From: Penicillus capitatus | Lineage: Eukaryota > Chlorophyta | Length of the DNA stretch: 64,000 nt | Assembly: GCA_965649825.1 (NCBI GenBank) | Contig: OZ287695.1 | Span: forward strand, 62,001-126,000 | Direction: 5' to 3' | Shown here: one piece after another, positions 52,032 to 63,899 of the stretch | How positions within the stretch are numbered: position 1 is the first letter of the stretch | How the letters are laid out: the number at the start of each line of letters is the position of its first letter | The notes under the pieces: model-generated | The model's database searches: none | Seen by the model: the letters and a program-made list of their open reading frames with translations, nothing else | Told to the model about the DNA's origin: nothing | Made by a program: the position numbers and the translations under genes

Positions 52032-54653
52032 TCATGGCATGGGCTCATCAGGTTCAACAGCAGTACTGTCCGTCGATGGATGTTGTTCATGCGTTCCTTG
52101 GGTGTTCAGATAAACAGCTGTGCTCAGATCTATTCTGTCCAGACGAACGGTTCCCAACAGGGATTCTGGTAATTCCTGTTGCGTTTTGCCTTCCAGAACG
52201 ATGGCTAAATCCACGACAAGTGTCTTTGTGACACCAGAAACCATATTGACGACTGTCGCAGCAGTGTAGGAGGATCCCACGTCGACATCAACTTCGATAT
52301 ACTTTGCCGACTTGAAATAATACTGCTTGAGCTTCTTTCCCAAGAGAACAGGAGTGCTGCCAACACTCTGACGAATAATGAAGCTCCCCTTGACAATGTG
52401 CGGAATCAACTTGAACGATGCATTTCTCACTTCATCATCACCAGTGAAAAATCTAGACAGCGACAGTACCCCCTGTCAGATGGCGATGAGCAAGGGAGAG
52501 GAACCTCATGAGCGTCAGATCAAAGGGAGGTAGTTCATGTTCGGCTTCTGTCGAAATATCGCCCTCTTCTAAACTCATAGATGTGCTGTCGAGGGAGTGA
52601 CTGTCATCTCTGGATCCCCATGTTAACACCAAGGCCAGATGCGGAGGGCCTGGGACCATGATCTGGACGACAAAGGAGAAAGCGGATGGACTATTCTGAA
52701 CGGATGGCAGATGCTGAGCGATGTGCTGTGTGGGCTGATCAAGCTTCACTAAATCGACAGCGATAAGCGAGAATACAGGCTCTGGTGCTAGAATCTTTTT
52801 CTTGTCGATGAGATAATTTCGTCCTCTCACTCGGTACCCTGCCGCTCCGGGACACATCCAGAAGGCCGGATCACATGTGCCCGTCGTTGTCGTCATGTCC
52901 AGAGCGACGGAGGGTTCACGGACCGCTTGTGAAGACTCAATCTGTGTCGACTGCCGACTTACCAGTCCAGAAAGGTCTTCTTGATCTCTTCTTGTCCAGT
53001 TACACAAAGAAGATGCCGGTCGAAAAAATCCGGCACATGTACCTTGAGGGATCGGCGCGGTATCTGAAGAGAATGGAGTGCTGACGAAGCGAGACTGCTC
53101 GACTCGATCCTTCAGTGTGACAACAGACATGAGCAGGGACTCAATCCATGCTTCTCTGATCCCAGATAGACGCATCATAAGGTTCATTGGGTGAGAAGGC
53201 GAGAGAATGCCTCCTAGATCAATTTTCAAAACCATGGTGAGCAGTGCCTCTGGAGATTCCTTGGAATTGTTGAAATATTTATCTTGCAATGGTGCTACAG
53301 TGAACACGCATGCCAACACCTAGAACACAAACAGTAGCACTGCACCGTCATACTGTCAGGCTTGTAGACATCACCTGTGCCCGAACAGGGTTCCACATGC
53401 ATTCGCCCATTGTTTCGCACGGCTGGTCTCTGGCCTCCTCTGCGAAGAACTTGTCTGAGCTCTTCATCATGACAATATACGTTCCATCCTCCTCCTCCTT
53501 TCTCCAGTTACGATCCAAGACAATCTCTCTTGGAGCCAAAAGACATGCCAGACGTCCTTGCAGCACAAAACGGCTGTGAACGAAGTCAGCGTCTTCGTTA
53601 ATCTTGTCGAGGATATTCATATCGAGGAATCCAGTGCTGCGAATCGATGCATCTTTGCTGCTGTCCATCAATGCATCGAAGACAGTCGTGGGTGTGGCAC
53701 GTACAATACAAGACACCATAAATGCTTCGACCCCCTGGCTAGGGTCATCTTCTCTGTAAATTGCTAATCCGTTGACCAATTTCCACGGACTCCAAAATCC
53801 ATAGGGTCGAGAACGAGCACTTGAACTTGTGCCAGGTTCTTGCGGCAATTGTCCACTAGCTGCGGATGAGTTGAAAGAAAATGTCCGAGATAGATCCTCT
53901 TCTACCTGCAGAACAGAACACAGAGTGCCATTCACATGCGAATCTTCTGCCGTGATGTCAGCAGAGACTTGTACATCATGAAACGAATTATTGCTCTGTA
54001 TGTGTGATAGACCCTTGGTGTGCGGATCCTCATTCTGTGGCGCAAAGTCTGATTCAGTGTCAAGTTGTTTGTCTTTCTTGTTCTTGGATGCAGCTTTCTG
54101 AGCAGCGTGCTGAGGCGAATCCATGGGCATCGGCATGGGAGGAGAGGAGATTTCAGCATCTTCTGCTATCATGGCCAGTCGCTCGATGCTCGTCAGAAAT
54201 GCTGTCTGCCATCGAGCAGCAGTTGTCTCGGTTTCGAATCCCAGTATCAATCGAGTACTCTTGTTTGATCGCGATTGACCATGAACTGGCCAAGAAACTG
54301 AAAACTGATACTGTCAAACACACATCCGAGTGTCAGAGTGCGAAAAGGGAATGCAGGTGACGGACTCCATCGATTTTTTCATATTTCCCAGCCACAATGG
54401 CGACAAAGGTGTTCTTTCCTTTGGCCCTCACGAGAATATCGCGTTGGTCGAGTTGACTGACTTCGCATCGTGCATGTAGGGGATATACAGCTGAAGGTTC
54501 TTTGTCTTCGCGCTGTCGAAAAGAATGAAAGATGTCCTTCTCCAGTATGCCAAAACGGCGACAGGCGACGGCATTGACAACTTCGCTGCCCTTCAAAACC
54601 CATCCAGAGATTCTGTCTTCTGTTTTCGTGACATCTTCCGACACTATCGTCAT
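52032..54653 (-). CDS. EDR2: EDR2-like PH-START-DUF1336 lipid-binding protein
   Basis: The start at 54653 (MTIVSEDVTKTEDRISGWVL) opens a PH domain that continues across an intron to LGFETETTAARWQTAFLTSI. A disordered linker leads to a START domain: YREDDPSQGVEAFMVSCIVR, TTVFDALMDSSKDASIRST, LLAPREIVLDRNWRKEEEDG and TYIVMMKSS. The C-terminus is DUF1336: YRVRGRNYLIDKKKILAPEP, FSFVVQIMVPGPPHLALVL, ASFKLIPHIVKGSFIIRQSV, LLGKKLKQYYFKSAKYIEVD, VDVGSSYTAATVVNMVSG and LPESLLGTVRLDRIDL. This three-part order is that of Arabidopsis EDR2, a negative regulator of defence and cell death that binds phosphoinositides at membranes. At least three introns. The gene is divergent from CtpA with 124 bp between starts, so they may share a promoter region. 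Confidence 0.9.
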
Positions 54654-54777
54654 GATAATCTCAAGAAATCGTTTGCAGAGGCGAGAAATGAAATAGTGAA
54701 CGAAAATTCTGTAAGTGCGATAGGAACTGTCACATCACGAGACACGCACTAGGAGAGCCCAGCGGAACCGAGCTGAC

Positions 54778-56634
54778 ATGTGGCATATGTTGCCGCCGAC
54801 CGCGGCCTCCTACCAACGCGTGATCTTTGCGCGATCCAAGTAGTAGAGATCATGACACTCCAGTGACGATGCGCGAGTGGAGAACAGGTCTCCAGCGACG
54901 CGTGGTCGTGTCGTTGCTCGGAAAGTCCAACCAGTCGTCCTCAAAGTCGCTCAAAAAGTGCGACGTTGAGAGGTGGTGATGAAATCTGGCTTCATGCAAC
55001 GCGTCTGTAGGTTGGACAGGCGGCTTCGGCCTTTATGGTGTCAGGTCTTCTTCTGTGTGGATCTGTCGACGCTGTATCTACGGAGAATCTTCTTTTCTTG
55101 GAGGCATGGAGAGGCGTCAACCGTGCTTACGTCGACAAAGGATTCAATCATCAAAACTGGCTACAAGTTCGTGTCTGCACTAGCATCCGATGATCAATGC
55201 ATGAGCATTAGCTCAGAGAGAATTATTTGAGGAAAGAGCCGATGGCAAACCGACAGCAAACATACCTGGCGATCGAGAAAATGCTCTCGACACTGAGCGA
55301 TCCCTTCACCAGATTTCTCGATCCTGCAAAGTTTGCTGCCCTTAAAGGAGGCACAAGAGGTATCTCTGTCTGCTGTCCTCAGAAACATTCCAGTGTATCA
55401 TACCCATCGCATGTGTGTGGTAGGTGTGGTGACAGGTGTCGGCTTAGAGGTGGCTTACGCTGCTGGCAAAGATGGAAGGATGGAGCTCATGGTGGATGCA
55501 TTTTTCCGTTATACCTCCGGAGAGCTTATTCTCTGTCTAGGTGGTGGCTCCGGCGCCAAGGAGTCCTGCCGATCGCGAAGGCGTGACGCCGGGCGATGTT
55601 CTTTTAGAGATCGACGGCGTTCCGACTGAGAACGAATCTTTGTATACGGTCGGAGACAAACTACAAGGAGATCGGGGAACAGAGGTACTATATTGACAAT
55701 TAGAATATATCTTCTGCATTGCTGATATTGTTTCAGTAGGTATCACTGACATTGCGAAAGAAACAAGGCACCATTGAAACAGTCACAATGAAGAGGTGAT
55801 GCGCCTTCATCATTTTTCGCAGTTTAGAGTATAGACGACGATGGACGACAATGGTGGATGTGTACAAAGGGAGGAAGTCGTCTTCAATCCCGTCGTCTAC
55901 AAGTACTGTACTGGAATGCCAGGTGTGAGAGACGCAGAGGATGGCAATCTTGGATATGTCCAGATTCTGCGATTCACCAGCCAGACGCCAAACGATGTGG
56001 AACGGGCTGTTCGATCGCTCAAGGTGCTCTTCCTCTTCGGCTCGTTTCCAGAAAACGGCATAAGTTTCCGCAGGCCAAAGGCATCGATCGTATTTTGTTG
56101 GACCTTAGAAACAATGGCGGCGGCTCTTTTCCAGCAGGTTTCTCTTCAGTCACGTTTTGCAAAGTATGATGACAGATTCTGTTTGTTGCAGGCATTGCTG
56201 TATCCAGAATGTTTCTGGATCAGGGTGATGTTGTGCTGATTGCCGACACAGAGGGCGTTCGAGACATTGTTTCGGCAGAAGGCACTTCTTTGGACAGCAC
56301 TACACCTCTCACAGTCCTCGTTAACAAAGGGACTGCCAGTGCCTCGGAGGTGTTTTCTGGTGCCATTCAAGACAATGGACGAGGCGTTATTGTCGGGGAA
56401 TCGACCACCTTTGGGAAAGGGCTTATTCAGACGCTTATTCCACTATCTGATGGCTCAGCCATCACGGTTACAACAGCAAAGTACCAAACACCATTAGGAC
56501 AAGACATTAACGGAATTGGGATTCAACCCGACGTCCTCTTGCCTTCAGATTCAAGAATGCCATTTGGTGATGAAGCCAGATTCTGTGATCTCTTAAAGCA
56601 ATCGAAATCAGAGGCCTCACTCTTCAAACAATAA
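54778..56634 (+). CDS. CTPA: C-terminal processing peptidase CtpA, thylakoid lumen
   Basis: Exon joins 54778-54839, 54888-54957, 55011-55166 and 55212 onward rebuild a bipartite targeting peptide: a basic, Ser/Thr/Arg-rich transit part (RSPATRGRVVARK) then a hydrophobic lumen-transfer part (AASAFMVSGLLLCGSVDAVS). The mature start NLLFLEAWRGVNRAYVDKGF and LRENYLRKEPMANRQQTYLA match CtpA, followed by DPFTRFLDPAKFAALKGGTR, a PDZ domain (VTGVGLEVAYAAGKDGR, REGVTPGDVLLEIDGVPTEN) and the protease core DRILLDLRNNGGGSFPAG. The catalytic serine lies in NKGTASASEVFSGA and the lysine in TTFGKGLIQT. The enzyme trims the C-terminus of photosystem II protein D1 so the manganese cluster can assemble. At least eight short introns; the exon at 55740-56170 is not fully resolved. 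Confidence 0.9.
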
Positions 56635-57083
56635 CATATGTGCTTGACAACAAACCACCCTTTACATCGCACTTATGTTTATCGTTTGGATCTTATGAGG
56701 GTTGAAGAGATATTTAACCTGGTTGGCCGCTACCTTCCCCTTGCACACACATCAAATGTCAAAGCGTCAAAAAACGAATGACCACAACACGCGCGGAATA
56801 AACTCTACTGCTGAAGCACCCCTTGCATTTGCCTTCCAGTTCTTTATTGGAAGATTCGCTTTAGCATTTTGGAGGAATTGCTCCAAGATCCATATATGGG
56901 AGGAGATCAGATGCATACACACGCAGATTTCATGAACAAAAAACCGAAAGGCGGGGGTATGGAGTAAACGGCAACGTAATGTCCTTCCACCTAGTTCTTC
57001 TAACGTTCCCGAGTTGAGAATTACAATGAACGAACGAACGAACGATAGAGAAATAAAACACAACAGATGAGATAGAAAGTAGA
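56635..57083. other. convergent 3' region with GAAC repeat
   Basis: The 450 bp between the CtpA stop and the stop of the ubiquitin-like/RING gene have no protein-like frame. A GAAC tetranucleotide repeat (about four units) lies at 57028-57044, the same motif type as at 18087-18106. Confidence 0.5.
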
Positions 57084-58404
57084 CTAGGTCTCGAGTCGCT
57101 GCAGACACGAAGGACATCGCGTGTCCACCTGTTTCCATGCTTGACAACAAGTGGTGTGCATATATTCACCGCATAACGAAGTGACAAAATCATCCGTCTC
57201 TATTCTCGAGCGACAAACAACACATTGTCGATAAGACTTCATTGGCACAGACTGTAACATCAGCCGATGCCATTTGCCTGGCGTCCGGCACTTGGTAGGA
57301 TCGCAACGCACATACTCATCCCCAGTCTACATACATCCACGATGAGCAGGATTTGAAGAAAGAGAGAGGCGGGAGAGTGACTTGTCGCGATATCGTTCGG
57401 ACGGTGAGCATGCGTTCACCACTCTTCTTCACTCCCTGTATTCTCCATGCACAGTCATGGAATCCAGCATTCTCAATATGCATGGGCTCTTTGCAACTTG
57501 GGCATGGGGCCTCATCGACACACATGTCAAAAACTTCGTGTCCGAGAGCGTAGATGGCGCGCTGACCAAAACAACGACAGGAGGGTGTAATGCACACGCC
57601 CTCGATGTTTAGTCCGCTCACGATCTCGCAATGCATCAACTCCTGAATACACAAGCACGCACATGCTCAGTCATCACTCGCCCTCTACACGACGGATAGA
57701 CCATGGATGCTCACTTTGTTTTGTTTTGATCTGTGAACCTGTTCTACGAGATGCCTTGAGAATTGAACATATTTAGAAGATTCCTCAATGTCCGTTTGCG
57801 TTTCATGCAGTAACATCATCGAAGTGGGGCTTCGTTTTGTGATGTCTGATAGTGAAGCGACTCCACTTACAGTCTTATTATTGACTAAGAGATGTTGATC
57901 TTCCGGAGAAAACCCAAATCGATGATCAATGATGTCCTTAAGTGAGAAAAACGTCAAAGAGGGAGGAACCTGTGCAGGTCAGTCAGTAACGCCATCTCAG
58001 TCATAGAGGTGATGAGAAATGGGAGAGGTGACCATGAGGACGATTTTCTTGGAATCGTTGTTAATGTCCAATGCTATCCTTGGTTGACCAGTGTCTATCG
58101 CTTCCATCAGACGGCCCTGCCATAATCCATCTGAACCCAGTCCTCTGTAGTAATCCACAGATCGCGAAGGGGAGCATCGGACTCCTCGATAATAGATACT
58201 GAGGACGGTGCGTTGTGCAAAGCGCCTCAGAGTCGCTTTGAGACTGGCAATTTTTTCTGAGGGCCGAACGACGACTGAGACGAGAGAAAGACGGACATCG
58301 CCGTTCCCGACAGTCCTTCTGAAAGACTTATCCACAAGAACGACCTTGAGTTCTATGCCGGGTTCCTCCTCTCCACCCTTGTCGGATTTGCTCCTTCTTG
58401 ACAT
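57084..58404 (-). CDS. ubiquitin-like domain protein with zinc/RING modules
   Basis: From the start at 58404 (MSRRSKSDKGGEEEP) a short disordered part leads to YYRGLGSDGLWQGRLMEAID and KKIVLMVPPSLTFFSLKDII, a ubiquitin-like fold (FGFSPEDQHLLVNNKTV, then MMLLHETQ). Across an intron comes a cysteine module: LMHCEIVSGLNIEGVCITPS, CRCFGQRAIYALGHEVFDMC, CPSCKEPMHIENAGFHDCAW. The last exon has a RING-like finger: CVVCRSRIETDDFVTSLCG, YMHTTCCQAWKQVDTRCPSC. This order (UBL, a conserved Cys module with G-x-F-D and C-P-x-C, then RING) is seen in an uncharacterised group of protist, rotifer and fungal proteins, as I remember it. An E3 ubiquitin ligase role is inferred. Upstream exon limits are approximate; the longer frame to 58914 is not used because it lacks protein character. 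Confidence 0.6.
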
Positions 58405-58730
58405 GACAAGGACTTTAAAACGAGGCGAGGGACTCTGAAATGAATGCGTCGATGCTGTGTGCTGTGATGCGTATTCGAAATCACGGCTATTGTGGAGGAA
58501 GAGAATGAAAAGCGGCGTGACACATGAAACAATGCACACAACGCAGACGAATGCGTCAACTGTGACCTTAATGCACTGTCTGCCTGGACGTAGCTGTACG
58601 ACACACATTCGCAATGGATAGCGAGCGCATCCCCGCCCTGTATGGACTGCTCCCTCTGTCGATGCATCTCGAGAATAGCGGTGACGCTGCAGGACGGCGA
58701 AAGACAAAGTCCTGTACAGGAAACTGAGTA
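58405..58730. other. divergent promoter region
   Basis: The 326 bp between the divergent starts of the UBL/RING gene (58404, minus) and the EXO84-like gene (58731, plus) hold no gene I can support. An open minus-strand frame runs through it but is rich in Cys, Ser and His and seems to be chance. Confidence 0.4.
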
Positions 58731-60704
58731 TGAAGAGGCGGCAGTCGAAGCCGAAACCCCCAAAGGGACGCAGTCGTACGGACGCTCTGCTCTCAGGGCT
58801 GTCGAAGGATGAAGGAGAACTTGCTAAACAAGTCATTGCCGGCACCAACTTCGTCGCAGGCAGAACACGATGACATGCCATGATTGTGTTGCTGAGGAAT
58901 TTATGGATGATCATTTAGAATCTGGCAGAATGTTGGGTTGTCGAGAAGACAAGATGGCATTCTTCGAGCAGGAGGACTTTGATTTGGATCAGTTTGCAGA
59001 ACTGCATATGGTCAATCTTACGGAGAAGGGGATCGGAACACTCAAAGGGGATCTAGCAGCTTTGCAGAACAAGTGCGAAGACGATGTCGGTATCAGAAAT
59101 GTGCTTGATTGCTAGTCTGGAGTATCGTGTGTCTGTGATAGGCTCAAAGCGCTATACATGGCAACTATGCTGTGTTTGTGGATGCCTGCAATGGAGTGGC
59201 GGAGGTGGATGCTCAGTTTCAGCATCTTCGTGTGTTGGTGACAGGCACAACATCTCTCACCAATGAACTCAAAAGAGCCATACAAACGCCTGTGATGCGT
59301 CCACTAGCAGACCTGTCCGATGGACTCTTTGCTGCTTCGAGAGAACTCTCCAACACAGCGCATTTGAGAATTGCAAAGGCTTTGGAAGAGCTGGACGTTG
59401 CCATTGCAGAAAGAGATTTTCCCGTTGCGAAGAAACTACTATTGGAGTCCGACAAGGAAATGCAGAATGTCCGTCTGTTTGTCTAGATGAGTGATGTCTT
59501 AATAGTCAAGGGTGTCATACTTCTTTTAGGCAACAGGAATGGAGGATTTGCTCTCTCTGGAGTGTTCCGTGGATGAAAGGCGTCAAACCATCGTGCAGTT
59601 GCTCGAAAACCAACTTCAGGATCCCACATTGGGAACCAGCGATCAGCACGTGCTGCTCCAGATCTTGGCCTCTGTCGCTGGAGATGTTCACGCTCTGTCC
59701 TTTCTTCTGTCGTGGCACTCGGCGCAAATTCACAATGATCTGCAGCAACTTCCAAAACCACACAGAACAGGTGAGCCATCTTTCAACAAGAGGTGCTGTG
59801 TTTTCATGGATACTGCAGGGGAGAGCGAAAATGAAGGTGCCGACTATTCAGGGAGTCTGTCGCAGTGCAGTTTCCACGGCATTGGCCTGGCTGTTGAGAA
59901 TTTTCGTTCTGTCTATGGATCCACTGCTGCAGCACCCCTGTGTTCCATTTTGACACAGTGGGCAGAATGCGAGGCAAAGAAATGTGCAGAAGCTATTCAG
60001 AACAATGCCCTTTCGGCATTCGCTGGACTCTCTTCGGTAGTCAGTAGTGTTGCCATGTCGCTTGTCTACGCGCATGCTCTCAAGAACACGCATTCCATCA
60101 ACCTCGTCACCGTTCTACGAAAGGTCTTTTGGCCAACCATCGAAGGTTATGATCCACTCGATGTCGCCAATCTCGTGTCTGTCTGATTTCTGCATGACTG
60201 ACAGGCTTCGTTGCGAAGTATTTCGAATCCACAGGAGAGGAGATATCCATCATGGTGCACGACGAGATGGTTGTCTTGCTGACAACTTCATCTCCTTGGG
60301 ATCGGCACGCATCTCCTTCCAGCCAAGCTTTACTGGACAGTGCACAGCTGATTGTGGATCGTGTGCGATACCTCTGCTCTGTCTTGCGACCGCTATGGAC
60401 AACACACATACGCAACTCTCTACGGCAGGGCATTCGATCTCTCTTTGACCTCTTCGTTGACGCCTTGGCGAATGATGTTCGAGAGAAAGCGGCTGATGGG
60501 GTGTCGATGAAGATCATTGATCGAATTTCGGAGTGGCTGATGACAGTCATTGCGAATCTGGTCGAAGATCTGATACCCAAAGAGATCTCTCCTCTCGAGA
60601 ACAAAGTGGGATCGATTCTGTCAAAGAGAGAGATTCAGAAGACAGTGGACAAAGCAGCTCAAAAATTTGGTCTGGAGCAAGTGGAAGGGGCTGCATTGAC
60701 TTGA
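58731..60704 (+). CDS. exocyst subunit EXO84-like protein (CATCHR family)
   Basis: The start at 58731 (MKRRQSKPKPPKGRSRTDAL) joins through a short intron to EFMDDHLESGRM and FDLDQFAELHMVNLTEKGIG, then TLKGDLAALQNKCED. The next exon has NYAVFVDACNGVAEVDAQFQ, the Y-x2-F...E pattern common to exocyst N-termini, and KALEELDVAIAERDFPVAKK. The rest is all helix: QDPTLGTSDQHVLLQILASV, LAVENFRSVYGSTAAAPLCS, CEAKKCAEAIQNNALSAFAG, LIVDRVRYLCSVLRPLWT, and DGVSMKIIDRISEWLMTVIA. Helical rods with these spacings are typical of tethering complexes (exocyst, COG, Vps51); Exo84 fits best by eye but is not proven. It would tether secretory vesicles to the plasma membrane. About six introns. Its last third from 60324 lies in the inverted repeat; the left arm holds only this piece. 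Confidence 0.55.
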
Positions 60705-60817
60705 TGCAACCGCATCTATCATTTGTTTCATGTCCACGGTGCATGGAACAAACATTTGTTGGGAGTGACGTACACAGTGTTCTCGGAAAAGAAAACAGAC
60801 ATCCTTCCCCTCCTTCT

Positions 60818-62267
60818 CTAGATAGAGCCGAATTCAGTCGCCCATTTCTCGTATCTCTCCGCGTTTCTGACAGAGGGATTCGATTTCTCTATCGCTTTGC
60901 AAAAATCCTCCATGGTCACGATTGCGTTCGATGATCCGCTCTCTCTGAACTTTATCATCTCTTCTGGGGACTTGCCTTCCATCCACTTGCGCACGAACAT
61001 CATCGAAGCATCCTTGCAAACCAGACGAAGATCGGCACCGCTGTAACCGTCCAAACGCTCAGCGATGGCTTCGATGTTCACGTCCTCCGAGCACCGCACG
61101 TCCTGCGAGACAAAGAACGCTTGGCGGGTGCTCTTCGATTGCCAGTGCATCGACTTGAAGGTAGAGGCGAAGAGCGGACACCCTGGCAGTAGCATCCGGC
61201 AGCGGAATGTGGATGCGCTTCTCGAAACGACGGAGAACTGCTTCGTCGATGTCCCAGGGGCAGTTGCTGGTCGCCAGAACCACGACATGCGCAGCCCCGC
61301 TCGTCACCCCGTCCATCTACACCGTGCTCTATCTCTCTGGCAACGCGTTCCTCGCGAGACGAGGCAACCAACGCACTTGCTGTAACACTTCCGATTTGAA
61401 TCTTCGACTTGCTTCGTGCTCGTCGACCGTTCCCCGTTTGGAGATCAAGGCGTCTGCCTCGTCGAAGAAGACGATGGATGGAGCCGCCTTCCGCGCCGCC
61501 GAGAAAACGGCCCGAACCAGTTTCTCGCTGTCGCCTCTGTACTTGGACGTCAGTGCGGAACTGGGACAGTTGAAGAAACGAATCGAGTCTGTGCTGGCCA
61601 GCGCCTTCGCCAGAAGCGTCTTTCCTGTTCCCGCCGGTCCGAAGAGCAGGACGCCTTTCCAGGGTTCGCGTAACCCAGTGAAGAAGTCTGGCATCAACAA
61701 GGGGAGGGTGATCGCTTCGGTCAGCAGCCTCTTGGCGCCGTCCAACCCAGCAACGCTGTCGAACGTGATGCGCTCTGCAGCAGAGGGCAGAAGAATGCTC
61801 CGCTCGACGGCGTCATTCATCGGGGCGTCTTCTGGCGCTGTCCGATCATCTTCGCTCGGATCGCTCCTCTTCGAGTTTCGTCTGCTCAAGCTTCGACTTC
61901 GACGAAGCCTGACGCACTTGGCGTTTGCAGCAATGTGCGTGCGGGGTGCAAGGCGACCTGATGTTCGTCAGCGGAGTGTGGGCACACCTGGATGCCGCCG
62001 GTGAGATTCCCGAGCGTCGGAGGGAATCCACCCGTCCGAAAGTCACGTCCGAGGTGCTCTGCAGGTGACACCCACCCTCAGTTCAAAACCTTCTCGCCTT
62101 GCTGCAAGCCTTACGCGTCGGAGGTCGACGTGCGAGCTGCTTCCGCGTGATAATGCGTACGGTTCTGATGTTTGTCGGAGGCTTTCGTAGATTGCCTGCG
62201 ACATCTCTGAAGCATACGGCTTCGCGATTCTCCTCACCTTTTGCAGCTCGGGATCGGCGCTGTCCAT
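60818..62267 (-). CDS. KATNA1: katanin p60-like AAA ATPase (copy 2)
   Basis: All six exons of the left copy are present with the same junctions, and no stop or frameshift is seen. Walker A GPAGTGKT, Walker B VFFDEAD and the ending YEKWATEFGSI are unchanged. Differences seen are few and conservative, for example DAPMNDAVERS here against DAEMKDVVERS in copy 1, FTGLREPW against FTGIREPW, and SGADLRLVCKD against SGADLCLVCKD; the arginine here is the usual residue in the family, so the cysteine of copy 1 may be the derived state. It converges with the EXO84-like gene, 113 bp from its stop. Both copies look able to make protein. Confidence 0.85.
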
Positions 62268-62360
62268 TCTAATGGCAGACGATGCGATTCGACGACACGC
62301 ACGCAGTTACGTGTTTCGTCACCTCTTCCCCATTCCCAAGAGGTCACATCTTGACTCAGC

Positions 62361-63892
62361 ATGAAGCGTACACGCGATCGCACGGCGGACAGACGGCCCG
62401 CGCAGAGAACCAAGAGTTTTCCGTATGCCCTGCGCAGCCTGTGATCGACATGGCTGTCCTCAGGCCCCGTGCCATCCGTTCCCGTCGACGAAGGGCTGTC
62501 GCTGATTCGAAAGACATCCGAGAAGGTGCCTGTCGTCGAGATGAGACGGCTGACGGGATGTTCGACTGCAGCTCATCGACTTTCGGAATTCTGCAAAGCA
62601 TCTGTCGGAGACGGTGGCTTCCAGTCCTCCCACATCCGATGCCGCCAAGAGCATCACCAAGGTGTTCTTCCGCAGCTCGATCGATGCTCGTGCATTCCAT
62701 TGCATTCCCACTAGAGAGCGGAAGAAATCCTGGCAGAACTCGAGAAGCCGCTCGAACGAATCTTTCAGATCGAGGCGGCATTGATGCAAGTGTCTGGCGG
62801 ATCTGAAGACGACAGGGCAAGACAGCCGGCACTCCTTCTGGGACCACATCGTGTGCCCTCCAGATGGACCCAGCTGACGCACTAGATTTTGCTCCGAGAC
62901 TGGGAGACTCCGAGAACGAGGAAGACAAGTTGCCTGCATCCCCCGAGAGCTCCCAGTTCGGCCGATGCACTCGAAAATTGGACGCGGACCTGAGGTCGCT
63001 CAGAAACGAACGCGTCAGAGAGGCAAAGGCCAAACTGTTTCAAAATCTTGCGGCCGGTGAGCATGAACGTTCGGTTGCCCTTCAGAGCACTCCGCCTGTG
63101 GTTCAGATGAGATGCACAACAATGACATCCGCAGCATTACAAACCGGATAGCCGAGATCGCTGCCGTGAAGTGTTCTTTTCAGACGGCGTTCTGCACAGA
63201 TACCATCTCGGTGTCTCTCGCTCAATTCGTGCCGTGTTCACCACGACTGTGCTGTGAGATGGATCCCTTTCCTTCGTGTTAGGTTTGCATGAGGCATGAT
63301 TCGTTCGTCGTGTACGTCGAGCTGAACGACAGAGGGACTGCGACTCCCAAGCGCGTTCACGTTCAACCTTCCTTCTCACACCCAAAGTCGCGAGTGCTTA
63401 GCCCGATGGATGCTCTGGACGTTCTTGCAGACTGGCGTGCTGTGTGTAGAGGACTGCCGGTGTCCATCCCTCGATCTACCACAGACCGGCTGCGAAGGTG
63501 TATTCCTCAGAGCGATGCTGCGAATCTCATTTCATGCGTCTGCAGGTGTTTCAAGATATGGAAACCCTGCTGAACGAGGCGATGGAATGGTACTGGCGGA
63601 AGGAGCTCGAGAGGTACATCCACCTCAGCGCAGACAAACGCGAGAAGAGTGTACCCGGTGAACAAAGCGACTGGATCCGCGCACGAGCAATGTCTCTCTG
63701 CACACAGGTCTGGCGGTACTTGAACGTCTGCTCCTGTACGCATCCTGCTTCAGGACGCTGCTGCAGAAATTGCCTCAGATTACAAACTCTGCAAAGTATG
63801 GGGATCCCAGGGTCCCTCTCGAAGAGGTCTACTGTCAGAGATACAGGAAGACGAAGGACGAAATGATCTCCTCGCTCTTGAGCAGAACATGA
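62361..63892 (+). CDS. unknown multi-exon protein, polar and helical (copy 2)
   Basis: This is the second copy of the gene at 7725-9258, with the same start (MKRTRDRTADRRPAQRTK) and the same splice signals. The last intron starts at GTGTACCCGG inside ...DKREKS and ends GCACACAG; it is 2 bp shorter than in copy 1. The exon after it (LAVLERLLLYASCFRTLLQK) reads to the stop at 63892. One acceptor near 63480 differs between copies (CTACCACAG here, CTACAGCAG in copy 1). It diverges from katanin, with starts 94 bp apart, so the pair may share a promoter. The family was not recognised. Confidence 0.55.
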
Positions 63893-63899
63893 TCCGTCG

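Noticed and set aside
63498-63866. Frameshift making copy 2 of the unknown gene a pseudogene
   Set aside because: The 2-bp difference lies in the pyrimidine tract of an intron, so both spliced proteins stay in frame.
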